A stretch of 64,000 bases of DNA from CAVUUN01 sp964421755 (GTDB lineage Bacteria > Acidobacteriota > UBA6911 > RPQK01). Below the pieces are notes generated by a model that worked only from the letters and a program-made list of their open reading frames with translations, had not been told where the DNA came from and did no database searches. This document shows, piece after piece, positions 10,272 through 18,479 of the stretch. Made by a program: the position numbers and the translations under genes. Within the stretch, counting starts at the first letter, position 1, and each line of letters opens with the position of its first letter. The stretch spans positions 1 to 64,000 of the forward strand of contig CAYQYP010000014.1 of the NCBI GenBank assembly GCA_964421755.1, given 5' to 3'.

Positions 10272-11472
10272 CTGGCACCTCAGCACAGGCAATCTCCACG
10301 AGGTAAAGGGCGAACCGACCCGACGCGTTGTTTCGGCAGACTACGACGGCCTTGGTGCCTGCAGAAGGCCAGATGGCTGTGACGGTTTGGAACCGAACTG
10401 GATCCCCGATTGGAACCGGTTGCTGGTCCTTCACCTCGATGACTTCGAGCAGGCTTTCGGTCTCCTCCTCGCGCACCTGCAAGAAGATGGGCCCACACTG
10501 ACTTGCGATCTGGGTCAAATGCGTTCCAAAGAGCGAGCTCGCCCCCTTTTCCAGAAGAGCGGCGTCGTATATGCGGGTGGATCCCTCCGTCCCTTCAACC
10601 ATCAGGATGGCCCCAGGGCCCTCTCCCACGCGGACAGCCGAAAAAAAGGACCGGATAGGCTCTGGCGGCCGGAGATCGACGGATGCCGCCTCGAAGTGGT
10701 TTCGCCCGGGGACGATACGCGCTCTTAACCGCCCATCCTGGGTCAAGGGCCACAGCTCCTCGCTCGGGAAGCACGCGAAACCCTGGGCCGTTGTCCCAGT
10801 ACACCGTGAGCGGGGGAGTAGAAGGGTTATGGCTCCCGCCTGGTCTGCCAGGATCCGACCACGCGGATCGCGCGGCATCGTCCCCACCGGCTCAATGGGG
10901 ATCTCTTTGGAGCCTCGCGATAGCCCGTCCCGCGTGTAGACCGACACCTTGGCAGGCCCCAGCACAAGGATCTCCTGCTCCATAATTAGCGCATCAAGGA
11001 TCGGTTCGTTGCGTTCAATCAGGAGTTGGGCGCTCAACTCGACCTTCTTGGCAGGCTGCGGCCTGCCGGTAGCGCTCGATTCCTCGGACAGGAGCGCGAT
11101 GATCACCGATCTGGTCCCCGGGGTCGGGATCTCAGCGATCAGCAGAAGGCCGCGCAGCCCACGAGCCAATGTCATCCGGACATCCAAGCCGGCATTGGGT
11201 TTCCGGACGACCGCCACTCCTCGTCTGGCGAGCTCGCTCTCCATGGCTTGTCGGACCGTCGCCAGAAGATGCTCGCTCGCCTCCAGGGTACCCAAGTCGA
11301 GCGAGATCGAGGTGTGTGCGGGGATCGTGCGAGTGATGCCGTCAGCCATTTCTCGGATTGTCGCTTCGAATGTTCTTCCCTGGGCGAAACAGAGCGCGGG
11401 AATGAAGAGAAGCAGGAAGAGTCCGGCCCGATATGGGTGCCTTGCGGTCACGTTGCGGACTATAAACCACAA
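10255..11472 (-). CDS. Secreted protein of unknown function
   Basis: A 405-residue protein with a signal peptide (hydrophobic about residues 14-28, cleavage near CFA-QG). I do not recognise a family. The N-terminal part (about 30-180) has alternating strands and contains a segment resembling periplasmic penicillin-binding-protein-activator-like folds (SISLDLGTLEASEHLL, ESELARRGVAVV). The C-terminal part (about 190-395) has repeated short beta-strand runs suggestive of a propeller, and four cysteines. The gene overlaps the start of the downstream binding-protein gene, so it heads a four-gene operon ending in an NtrC-type regulator. A role as an outer-membrane or periplasmic accessory of that sensory system is possible but unproven. 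Confidence 0.7.
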   Translation of the reverse strand: MWFIVRNVTARHPYRAGLFLLLFIPALCFAQGRTFEATIREMADGITRTIPAHTSISLDLGTLEASEHLLATVRQAMESELARRGVAVVRKPNAGLDVRMTLARGLRGLLLIAEIPTPGTRSVIIALLSEESSATGRPQPAKKVELSAQLLIERNEPILDALIMEQEILVLGPAKVSVYTRDGLSRGSKEIPIEPVGTMPRDPRGRILADQAGAITLLLPRSRCTGTTAQGFACFPSEELWPLTQDGRLRARIVPGRNHFEAASVDLRPPEPIRSFFSAVRVGEGPGAILMVEGTEGSTRIYDAALLEKGASSLFGTHLTQIASQCGPIFLQVREEETESLLEVIEVKDQQPVPIGDPVRFQTVTAIWPSAGTKAVVVCRNNASGRFALYLVEIACAEVPDAAAR

Positions 11473-11525
11473 GAGTCACCCGATACAACGACGCGCCCGA
11501 TCCCGCGTGCTTGGAGTCCGGGCCC

Positions 11526-12122
11526 TCACCTCGTGACCCCCATGGCGATGACCAAGCCCGGGTTCAAATCCTTTGTCGGCTCCGGCGCCGGCATAGTGCC
11601 CGCCGGCTTGGGGGCCGAAGAGCCCAGCTCTCCGAAGATTCCAGCCAGGCGCTCATCCGTCTGATCGCAAATCTCGACCGAGTCTCCGACCTGTACTTTC
11701 TCGAACAGGTCTTCGGCGTCTCTGTTGTGCATTCGGATGCAGCCGTGGGAGGCCGCCTTTCCGATGGAGCTCGGGACATTCGTCCCGTGGATGCCGAACC
11801 CCTTTTTGCTCAAGCCCATCCAGCGGGTTCCGAGCGGGTTTGCCCGGCCCGGCCGGACAACTTTCCCAGGAGTGTAATACGTGGGGTTTGGAACGCGGTT
11901 CATGATCACGTGCCGGCCAGTGGGGCTGGGTGTGGATTCCGTTCCAACGGCCGTCTCGTAGATCTTGACGACCTGGCCATGAGAAATCAAAGCGAGCTGG
12001 CGATGCGGAATACTGATCAGGATGAGTCGGTCCGAGTCTTCCGGTTCGTCTGCCAGCGCGGCCATGGTCTGCGCGCCAAACGCCAACAACCCGATCACCA
12101 CCTGTAGAACCCTGCTTCTCAT
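11526..12122 (-). CDS. L,D-transpeptidase (YkuD/ErfK family)
   Basis: A 198-residue secreted peptidoglycan cross-linking enzyme. The ATG at 12122 gives a clean signal peptide (MRSRVLQVVIGLLAFGAQ, cleavage near ALA-DE) and follows AAGGAGAACAGG. The YkuD catalytic motif is intact: HGTN followed 11 residues later by SHGCIRM, with the nucleophilic Cys and partner His. The short length, no LysM or peptidoglycan-binding domain, and a Pro/Ala-rich tail are typical of simple ErfK-type enzymes. It would catalyse 3-3 cross-links or anchor proteins to meso-diaminopimelate in the periplasm, as known for the family. It lies on the minus strand, downstream of a gene-free repeat region. Confidence 0.93.
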   Translation of the reverse strand: MRSRVLQVVIGLLAFGAQTMAALADEPEDSDRLILISIPHRQLALISHGQVVKIYETAVGTESTPSPTGRHVIMNRVPNPTYYTPGKVVRPGRANPLGTRWMGLSKKGFGIHGTNVPSSIGKAASHGCIRMHNRDAEDLFEKVQVGDSVEICDQTDERLAGIFGELGSSAPKPAGTMPAPEPTKDLNPGLVIAMGVTR

Positions 12123-12323
12123 GTTTCCTGTTCTCCTTACGGTCACGGGAAGAGCACGAAGTGATCCAGAAGATAAGCAATTACCAGACAACAACTTAAC
12201 CAAAACAGGCGGGGTCGAAACCGTGTTGGTCCTGGCCGGCGTGTGTCAGAACGGACACACGGATGTGCCGGCGTATTGCTTTGGAGCGCGGATGGGACGA
12301 GGGTGTCGGAAAAGTCCGCATTG

Positions 12324-12541
12324 ACCCCAACGGGGTCACGTAGCAAAGGCCAGGGATGGCCGCGTCGTTTGCGGCCTACCCTGGGTTGCCCAGTAAAATG
12401 GTTACCAACCCTGAAAGGGTTGCGTATCAAGCCACATACGCAACCCCTTCAGGGTTGGTAATTTACGGTTTTCCCTTACCCAGGGTAGGCCGCAAACAAC
12501 GCGGTCAACCCTGGGCTTTGCTACGTAACCCCTTCGGGGTA
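12324..12541. repeat. Nested palindromic dispersed repeat, copy 2
   Basis: This element has the same architecture as 5246-5460. ACCCC...GGGGT ends surround outer arms containing GGCCGCG and TGCGGCCTACCCTGGG with their complements, and an inner hairpin of ACCAACCCTGAAAGGGTTGC with its complement. The inner stem is nearly perfect. The two copies differ mostly in loops and at scattered positions, as expected of an old dispersed palindromic family. Confidence 0.8.
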
Positions 12542-12604
12542 AGAGACAGCACACGTCAATGGGTACAGGTTATGCCATCTCGACTTTTTCGACACCCTCG
12601 GTAC

Positions 12605-12688
12605 GTCCGCGCTCCAACTTAGGATGTCCGCGCTCCAAGACAAGATGTCCGCGCTCCAAGACAAGAAGTCCGCGCTCCAAGAGTGAAA
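12605..12688. repeat. 21-base tandem repeat, about four units
   Basis: Four consecutive 21-base units begin with GTCCGCGCTCCAA at 12605, 12626, 12647 and 12668. Units 2 and 3 are identical except for the last base; units 1 and 4 diverge in the last seven or eight. There are no spacers, so it is not a CRISPR. It lies upstream of the cytochrome c gene. Confidence 0.8.
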
Positions 12689-12801
12689 TTTCGGGACATC
12701 AGGCGCCATGACCCGTGCTAGAATCCTGCCGAGCAGTTGGGGGCCGGGCCCGGTGCCGGTTAACCCTAAACCGCTGTAATCCTCTTGTTACGGAGGTCAG
12801 G

Positions 12802-13359
12802 ATGAGGAGAATTCTCGCGTTATTGTTTGTGTTTCTTCTGTCTATCGTGGCCGGACTAGCTGCGGGTCCTCACTCCTTCGTTGGAGTGAAATCGTGTAAG
12901 CCTTGTCACAACACTGAGAAGCAGGGCAAACAGACGCCCTTATGGCAGGCCAGTGAGCACGCGAAGGCTTTCGCCACCCTCAAGACGCCGGAGGCCGCCC
13001 AGGTTGCGACCAAGGCTGGGGTCAAGGGAGCGGCCCACGAAGCGAAGGAATGCTTAAGGTGTCATGTGGCCGCTTTCGGAGTTGCCGCTGCCCAGATTAA
13101 GCCGACCTTTGCGGCAGAGGACGGTGTCCAGTGTGAGAACTGCCACGGGGCGGGTTCGGATTACAAAACGATGGCGATCATGAAGGACCGTGCAAAAGCA
13201 ATTGCCGCCGGCATGACCGACATCAAATTGTCTGACGGCTCTGCCGAAAAGCAGTGCAAGACCTGCCACAACCAGCAGAGTCCGACTTTCAAAGGTTTCG
13301 AATTCAAGTCGGCCTGGGCCAAAATCGCCCACCCGACACCAGTAGCCGCCGCGAAGTAG
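12802..13359 (+). CDS. Tetraheme cytochrome c (cytochrome c554-like)
   Basis: A 185-residue secreted multiheme cytochrome. The ATG at 12802 follows CGGAGG and opens a signal peptide (residues 1-21, cleavage near GLAA-GP). Four CxxCH heme sites are visible: CKPCH, CLRCH, CENCH and CKTCH. A HAKAFATL segment after the first heme is typical of cytochrome c554-type proteins (SxHxxA). Such proteins shuttle electrons in the periplasm. No enzyme partner is adjacent; a radical SAM gene follows 117 bases downstream on the same strand but need not be functionally linked. Calling it c554-like is from motif pattern only. Confidence 0.85.
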   Translation: MRRILALLFVFLLSIVAGLAAGPHSFVGVKSCKPCHNTEKQGKQTPLWQASEHAKAFATLKTPEAAQVATKAGVKGAAHEAKECLRCHVAAFGVAAAQIKPTFAAEDGVQCENCHGAGSDYKTMAIMKDRAKAIAAGMTDIKLSDGSAEKQCKTCHNQQSPTFKGFEFKSAWAKIAHPTPVAAAK

Positions 13360-13405
13360 CCCCTGCCAAGCTTCGTGCGGCGAGTTCATTTCGCAAGGAC
13401 ATGCC

Positions 13406-13463
13406 GACCGGGCCGATACACGAAGGATTCTGAATAGGCAATCCCCAGTGTTCGGCCCGGTTG
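13406..13463. repeat. Long hairpin directly upstream of the radical SAM gene
   Basis: Arms 13406-13421 and 13448-13463 (core ACCGGGCCGA and its complement) pair around a 26-base loop. Weaker outer complementarity reaches the GTG start at 13477. There is no T-run, so it is not a standard terminator. It could be a structured leader of the downstream operon or a small dispersed palindrome. Confidence 0.45.
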
Positions 13464-13476
13464 ACGAAATCGTCGC

Positions 13477-15135
13477 GTGAAAGTCCTCCTCCTGCAGCCA
13501 CCCATCCGTGACTTCTACCAGACCGATGTTCGACTGCAGCCGCTGGGTTTGGGCTATTTGAAGGCAGCGCTGCAGAAACACTCTCCGGCCGTCACCGTTG
13601 TTCTAAAGGACTACCACTCCGGTTCCGGCCGGCGGACGGTTCCAATTCCGTCCGAGCTCTCTTATCTTCGGCGTTTTTATCCGCCAGTGGATCGAAGTCC
13701 ATTCCGGACTTTTTCGCGCTTCTATCAGTTTGGCGCCGCCTTCGAGCAGATCGCAAAGGAAGTGGCCCAGGAAACGCCCGACCTTGTCGGGATCTCGGCG
13801 TTGTTCTCCGCGTACTCCGGCGAGGCGCTCGAGACTGCTCGTGCGATCAAGAAGGAGTCGCGCGTTCCGATCGTGTTCGGAGGTGCGCATGTCTCTGCGG
13901 TGCCGTGGGATGTGCTGGCAAAGGACGCGGTTGACTTCGTGGTCGTTGGAGAGGGCGAGAAGGCGATCGTCGATCTCGCACGTGCTCTTCGGGCTGAATC
14001 GTCCAACCATAACCCGCCCACGTTCCACTCGATTCCGAGCCTCGGATTCAAGCAGCATGGAAGACTGGTCATCAACCCGCCTGGGCCGAACTTTGAAGTC
14101 GACGATATCCCGCCTCCGGAGCTTGGGGATCTGGGGCTTGGCCGGTACAAGCATTCAGGTGAGCCGATGGCCTTTGTGGTCACTTCCAGGGGATGCCCGT
14201 ACCGCTGCTCTTTCTGTTCGGTTTCCGCCGTTTTCGGACAGGGCTACCGCGCCCGGGCGGCGGCCTCCGTTTGTGAGGAAATCGCCTTGCGTTACCGACA
14301 GGGATATCGGGTGATCGATTTTGAAGACGACAATCTCGCTTTCGACAGAGACCGCTTCTCGGACATTCTCGAGGGAATCATCCGCGCTGTGCCGCCCGGG
14401 GCTCTCCGGCTGACGGCAATGAATGGCATCTGCTATCACCACCTGGATCACGCGCTGCTTGGACGGATGCGCCGGGCGGGCTTCGAGGACCTGAATCTGT
14501 CGCTGGTGACGGCCGATCCCGAACTCGCCCGTCACAACCGTCGCCCACACGACCTGGACGGGTTCGAGCGCGCCGCCAGAACCGCCTTCGGGCTGGGATT
14601 CCGGGTCGTGGGTTATCAGATCCTGGGACTCCCGGGAGGCACCGTCGAAAGCATGATCGAGACAACGGTCTTCCTTGCCCGTCTGCCGCTTCTCATCGGC
14701 GCTTCTCCGTTTTACCTGGCGCCCGGGTCTGACTGTTGGCACGGGCTGGCTAACGGACCGGAGAAACGATCGTGGATCGGCGCCCGGACCACCGCGATGG
14801 GCTGGGATTGCACCGAGTTCAGCCGTGGGGAGATCTTCACACTTTTTGTAACCTCCCGAATAATCAACTTCTTGAAGGGCTTACAGCTGACGGGGAGGTG
14901 GCTGAGTCTGGAGCAGGCTCTACGGGAGGCCGAGAAATCGTCCGGTCCCGAGCGCCTGGGGAGTGAGCTACTCAGGGCGCTATTGGAGACGGGCGTTCTG
15001 CTCGGCGCCGACGGTGAGCGTCGATTCCCAATCGAGCAGTTCAACGCCTCTTTGTTTAAAGTGATCTGGTCGAAGCTCGGTCGAGTGGCGACTCGGGACG
15101 GAGGCGTTATCGAAATCGGTTCGTCGATAGCTTGA
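13477..15135 (+). CDS. B12-binding-domain radical SAM protein
   Basis: A 552-residue protein. An N-terminal cobalamin-binding-like Rossmann domain (about residues 1-170) opens MKVLLLQPP and contains PDLVGISALFSAYSGEAL and VFGGAHVS. The radical SAM barrel follows, with Cys240, Cys244 and Cys247 in the CPYRCSFC motif that binds the 4Fe-4S cluster. A C-terminal segment (about 440-552) is unlike the core. The canonical DxHxxG cobalamin motif is not obvious. Known family roles include methyl transfers and ring rearrangements on cofactors, lipids and natural products; the substrate here is unknown. It starts with GTG and is followed 39 bases later by a kinase-like gene, then a binding protein, likely as one transcription unit. 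Confidence 0.88.
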   Translation: MKVLLLQPPIRDFYQTDVRLQPLGLGYLKAALQKHSPAVTVVLKDYHSGSGRRTVPIPSELSYLRRFYPPVDRSPFRTFSRFYQFGAAFEQIAKEVAQETPDLVGISALFSAYSGEALETARAIKKESRVPIVFGGAHVSAVPWDVLAKDAVDFVVVGEGEKAIVDLARALRAESSNHNPPTFHSIPSLGFKQHGRLVINPPGPNFEVDDIPPPELGDLGLGRYKHSGEPMAFVVTSRGCPYRCSFCSVSAVFGQGYRARAAASVCEEIALRYRQGYRVIDFEDDNLAFDRDRFSDILEGIIRAVPPGALRLTAMNGICYHHLDHALLGRMRRAGFEDLNLSLVTADPELARHNRRPHDLDGFERAARTAFGLGFRVVGYQILGLPGGTVESMIETTVFLARLPLLIGASPFYLAPGSDCWHGLANGPEKRSWIGARTTAMGWDCTEFSRGEIFTLFVTSRIINFLKGLQLTGRWLSLEQALREAEKSSGPERLGSELLRALLETGVLLGADGERRFPIEQFNASLFKVIWSKLGRVATRDGGVIEIGSSIA

Positions 15136-15174
15136 ACAAAACGACTGCAAGGCCGCAATATATAGCCGGACCAA

Positions 15175-17100
15175 ATGATGGAATCTGACCGCATCCCGCC
15201 GAATCCGGATCTTTCGCGCGCACCTGCCCGGCCGGCGGTCTCCCGGCTGCTTCTCTTTTTGCTGAGCGTTACCTTCCTTGTGGTCCTGCTTTTCGTGGGA
15301 TTTCAGACATACCGTTACAGCATTCTTGCGCAGGAAGCCAATCGGCTGGCGGCGAACCTTCAGAAGACGTTCGAACTGAATCAGAAGCTGCGTTACGGGA
15401 TACAGAAGCAGATCACCATGCTGCACCGGCAGTTCGAGGAGCCAAACCCCCGGTTCCCGTACCTGTTTGGACAGTTGAACTACGAATGGGACCAGGGACA
15501 GTCCCGATATCTGACCATGGACATCGGTGACAAAGAGCGGTTGACGGTGGAGTCGATCAAGGCCCTTCAGTCCGAATTGGCGGTCCAGGCGACGCAGATA
15601 TTTGATCACCTGCGTTCGGACAGTCGCGCCGAGGCCCTGGTCCGAATCGCGCGGGTGGAAGAGCTTGGGGAAGAAATGGAGGAGGAGTTCGAATCTCTGA
15701 ATCGCGTTCAGGTCGCCAAGCTTCAGATGGTACTGGACAACGTGCACCAGTCGATGAGCCGCGCCTACTGGGCGCTCGGCATGCTGGGTGGATCGCTGAT
15801 CACCGTGCTCGTTGTCTTCACTTTGCTCCTGCGTCGCCGCGTGTTTGGCCCCTTGCAGTCGATCCTCCAAGCTTCGGATCAGATACGGGAAGGGAACCTG
15901 GCGGCCAGGGCTCGAGTCGAGCGAGAGGACGAAATAGGGGCGATCGCCCGTGGTTTTAACTACATGGCCGAGTCCCTGACAAGCGGGTACGCGGGGCTCG
16001 AGAAGCAGATCGATGTCCGCTCACAGAAGGTTAAGGAACTGGAACAGCAGCTTGCCGAGGCGGGCCGTGCAAGCGCCATGGCGAGGCTGATCCGCGGCGC
16101 CGCATATGAGCTGAACAACCCGTTGACGGCGATCATAGGCTTCACCGAGCTCCACAAGCTGCGAGTGACCAAAACCCGACGCGATGAGGACGAGATCCGC
16201 ATCCTGGAGGACATTCTCTCGCAGGCGAAGCGGTGCCGACGCATCGTCGCCAATTTGCTGGAAGTTGCTCCCCCGAGGTCATCCGAGACCGAAGAAATAC
16301 CGGTCAGCCGCCTTGTGGAGCCGGTGATTCAGTTGCGTGAGTATGACCTCAAGACCCACAACGTGCGCGTGATCCGTGCCTACGACCCGTCGGAGCCGGT
16401 CGCGCGGGTCGATCCCTACATGGTCCGGCAGGCGGTTCTGAACCTGCTCAACGGCATTGCCGAGGTGATCATGAAGACCGGCCGGGCCGGCCAAATCCGG
16501 GTGTCCACCGCCCGAGCCCAAGGTCAGGTCACCATTTCTTTCCAGCAACAAGTGACGACCGGCGAACGAGCGGGTGAGCACGCGGATGCCCGAATTGCTG
16601 ATCTGGGGGTTTCGTCGGCCCTGCTCGAGGAACAGGGGGGTGAGCTGAGCGTCGAGAAACGCGAAGAAGGCGCCGTTTATCATCTGCGGCTTCCCGGTAC
16701 GCCGGTACCCGAGGCTCCAGTCCCGCGGGCGCCCGAACGCAGCTATACGGCCCTCGTCATAGAGAGCGAGTCGACTGCACTGGACACGCAGCTTTCTTAT
16801 TTGTCCAGTCTCGGCATCCAGGCTTCCGGAGTGGCCACCGCGGATGAGGCCATTCAGTTCCTTTCTTCGCGCAAAGTAGACCTTGTAGTGGTGGACCAGC
16901 CGAACGGTGCGGAATCTCCGCAAAATAGCCAGTTGTCCGAATGGATAGCCCGGGAACGCCCCGAGCTCGTCCCGCGCTTGTGCCTGATGGGGACAAGCGG
17001 TGGCGGAGCCGGCGGTGCCCCAGGCCGGCATCCGGCTGGTTCGCCTGGCCTTAGTTTCGAGGAGTTTTCCAAAAAGATCCTTCAGGTTCTTCAGAGATGA
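15175..17100 (+). CDS. Degenerate histidine-kinase-like membrane protein (pseudokinase)
   Basis: A 641-residue protein with hybrid-kinase layout. A membrane segment lies at about residues 23-44, a coiled-coil extracytoplasmic region at about 55-195 and a second membrane segment near 200-222. HAMP (about 222-275) and a coiled coil follow, then a HisKA-like helix, HATPase-like domain and C-terminal receiver-like domain (about 525-620). The H-box reads AAYELNNPLTAIIGF: the phospho-accepting His is replaced by Tyr311 (codon TAT at 16105). The G1 box DxGxG of the ATPase is not recognisable, and the receiver lacks the acidic pocket and clear phospho-Asp. It therefore probably acts as a non-catalytic scaffold or sensor. 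Its stop overlaps the next gene (ATGA). Confidence 0.8.
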   Translation: MMESDRIPPNPDLSRAPARPAVSRLLLFLLSVTFLVVLLFVGFQTYRYSILAQEANRLAANLQKTFELNQKLRYGIQKQITMLHRQFEEPNPRFPYLFGQLNYEWDQGQSRYLTMDIGDKERLTVESIKALQSELAVQATQIFDHLRSDSRAEALVRIARVEELGEEMEEEFESLNRVQVAKLQMVLDNVHQSMSRAYWALGMLGGSLITVLVVFTLLLRRRVFGPLQSILQASDQIREGNLAARARVEREDEIGAIARGFNYMAESLTSGYAGLEKQIDVRSQKVKELEQQLAEAGRASAMARLIRGAAYELNNPLTAIIGFTELHKLRVTKTRRDEDEIRILEDILSQAKRCRRIVANLLEVAPPRSSETEEIPVSRLVEPVIQLREYDLKTHNVRVIRAYDPSEPVARVDPYMVRQAVLNLLNGIAEVIMKTGRAGQIRVSTARAQGQVTISFQQQVTTGERAGEHADARIADLGVSSALLEEQGGELSVEKREEGAVYHLRLPGTPVPEAPVPRAPERSYTALVIESESTALDTQLSYLSSLGIQASGVATADEAIQFLSSRKVDLVVVDQPNGAESPQNSQLSEWIARERPELVPRLCLMGTSGGGAGGAPGRHPAGSPGLSFEEFSKKILQVLQR

Positions 17101-18239
17101 ATCGAAAAGCACTTATCTTAGTTCTACTGTCTCTTGTGCTAGCCGTCCTTGCCGGTTGCGGAGGGCGGCCGGATCAAGTGAGTTTCGGAGTCGGTCTTGC
17201 CGTCCTCAACCACCAGGCTATCCAGCTGGCGCTGAACGAAATATCGGCGGCCGGCGGGGTGGACGGTGTGCCGGTCCGCGCGGTCGGCATGGAGTGGAAG
17301 TATCGGGATACTGTGCAGCCGAGCGACGTGATCTCCTGGGCCGAACGGTTTTCTGGAACGCCTGACCTGGTGGCCGTGATTGGGCACAGTGACAGTTCCT
17401 CCAGCCTTTCAGCCGCCGCGATATACAACCAGAATCATGTCCCGCAGATCGTAACCATCGCGACCTCGCCGGCGCTCACTCAGGTTGGAGATTGGACTTA
17501 CCGTCTTTGTCTGACTGATGCGAAACAGGGCCCGGCCCTCGCTCAGTACTCACTCGAAAAGTGGGGAAAGAAGAGCTTTGCGATCTTCTATGTGAATGAC
17601 GACTATGGACGAGGCCTGGCCAGAGCCTTCGAGAATGAAGTGAGGCGCTTGGGCGGTTCTGTTTCCTCCAGCGTCATGCACCGGAACCTCCTCCAGACTG
17701 ATGACAAAGACCTGATCCGATCCACGCTCGAGAGACTCACGGCCGAAAATCCGCCTGACGTGTACGTCCTGTTCCAGCGAGAGGCCGCGGCCGCCTGGAC
17801 CCTTGGCGAGATCCGCACGCGAAACCCGCAACCGAGCATTCTTGCGGGCGATAGCCTTGGTGCTGTCGAGTTTGTGAAGGAAAATCCTGCGTTGACCGAA
17901 GGTATCAGGGTGTCGCAGTTCTTTCTTCCGGACCCCCGCAGCCCTAAGGCAATGGACTTCGTTCGCAAGTACAAGGAGTTTACAGGCGAAGAACCGGGTT
18001 ACGGACAGGCCTTTGCCTACGATGCCGTGCACCTGATCGCAGACGCGATGCGCAGCCAGGGATTTACCCGCCAGGCGGTCAAGGCTTACCTGGATCAACT
18101 GATCAGGGAGAGGACCGTGATCCACGGCGCGGGCGGCGACTACAGGATCGGCCCGGATCACGACGGCCGAAGAAGCGTCTACATTGCCGAGGCGCGAAAC
18201 GGCCGGTACAGCATGCTCGACCGCCTGTCCGTCGAGTGA
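17097..18239 (+). CDS. Branched-chain-amino-acid-type (Liv) periplasmic binding lipoprotein
   Basis: A 380-residue type-I periplasmic binding protein. The lipoprotein signal ends in LAGC (lipidated Cys at residue 20). The ligand-binding fold shows AIQLALNEISAAGGVDG, the GHSDSSSSLSAA ligand loop and AIFYVNDDYGRGLA at the start of the second lobe. Family members bind leucine, amides or urea for ABC import, but no permease or ATPase genes adjoin. Its ATG overlaps the TGA of the pseudokinase gene, so the two are translationally coupled. Sensing, by presenting ligand to the pseudokinase, is a reasonable inference. The ligand cannot be told from the sequence. Confidence 0.88.
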   Translation: MNRKALILVLLSLVLAVLAGCGGRPDQVSFGVGLAVLNHQAIQLALNEISAAGGVDGVPVRAVGMEWKYRDTVQPSDVISWAERFSGTPDLVAVIGHSDSSSSLSAAAIYNQNHVPQIVTIATSPALTQVGDWTYRLCLTDAKQGPALAQYSLEKWGKKSFAIFYVNDDYGRGLARAFENEVRRLGGSVSSSVMHRNLLQTDDKDLIRSTLERLTAENPPDVYVLFQREAAAAWTLGEIRTRNPQPSILAGDSLGAVEFVKENPALTEGIRVSQFFLPDPRSPKAMDFVRKYKEFTGEEPGYGQAFAYDAVHLIADAMRSQGFTRQAVKAYLDQLIRERTVIHGAGGDYRIGPDHDGRRSVYIAEARNGRYSMLDRLSVE

Positions 18240-18290
18240 ACCCGACAGGCCCCGCCAGCGGAATCAAGGCCGATCTTCGCTGCTGAAGCG

Positions 18291-18391
18291 TGAAGCAGTG
18301 GAGCGAGTCAGGTGTCCGCTTACTCTCGCTCGCTTCGCTCGCTGTCGTGCGCGGCTCCATTCGATCTCGCCCTGCGCCGGGAACTCGCCGG
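18291..18391. repeat. Dispersed repeat unit (100 bases), copy A
   Basis: The segment from TGAAGCAGTGGAGCGAGTCA to GGGAACTCGCCGG recurs in inverted orientation at 27112-27211 with high identity. A shorter partial copy lies at 27246-27307. It contains the self-similar run CTCGCTCGCTTCGCTCGC. No open frame in it looks real. It lies downstream of the Liv-type lipoprotein gene. Confidence 0.75.
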
Positions 18392-18479
18392 TCTATCCGT
18401 GCAAAAATTAGACTTACCCGATAGGTTTAATCTAGAATTGAGCTGACTCCTCCTATGGGAGTTGAGAAGAGGAGAGGAA

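Larger units (their letters stand above)
12123..12801. other. Gene-free region between divergent genes, filled with repeats
   Basis: The 680-base gap between the L,D-transpeptidase and the cytochrome c gene holds no credible gene. It contains a nested palindrome (12324-12541) and a 21-base tandem repeat (12605-12688). Promoters of both divergent genes should lie at the edges, but I could not assign clear -35/-10 boxes. Confidence 0.7.

Noticed and set aside
12605..12688. CRISPR-like repeat array
   Set aside because: Units are directly adjacent with no spacers and only four copies; no cas genes are nearby.
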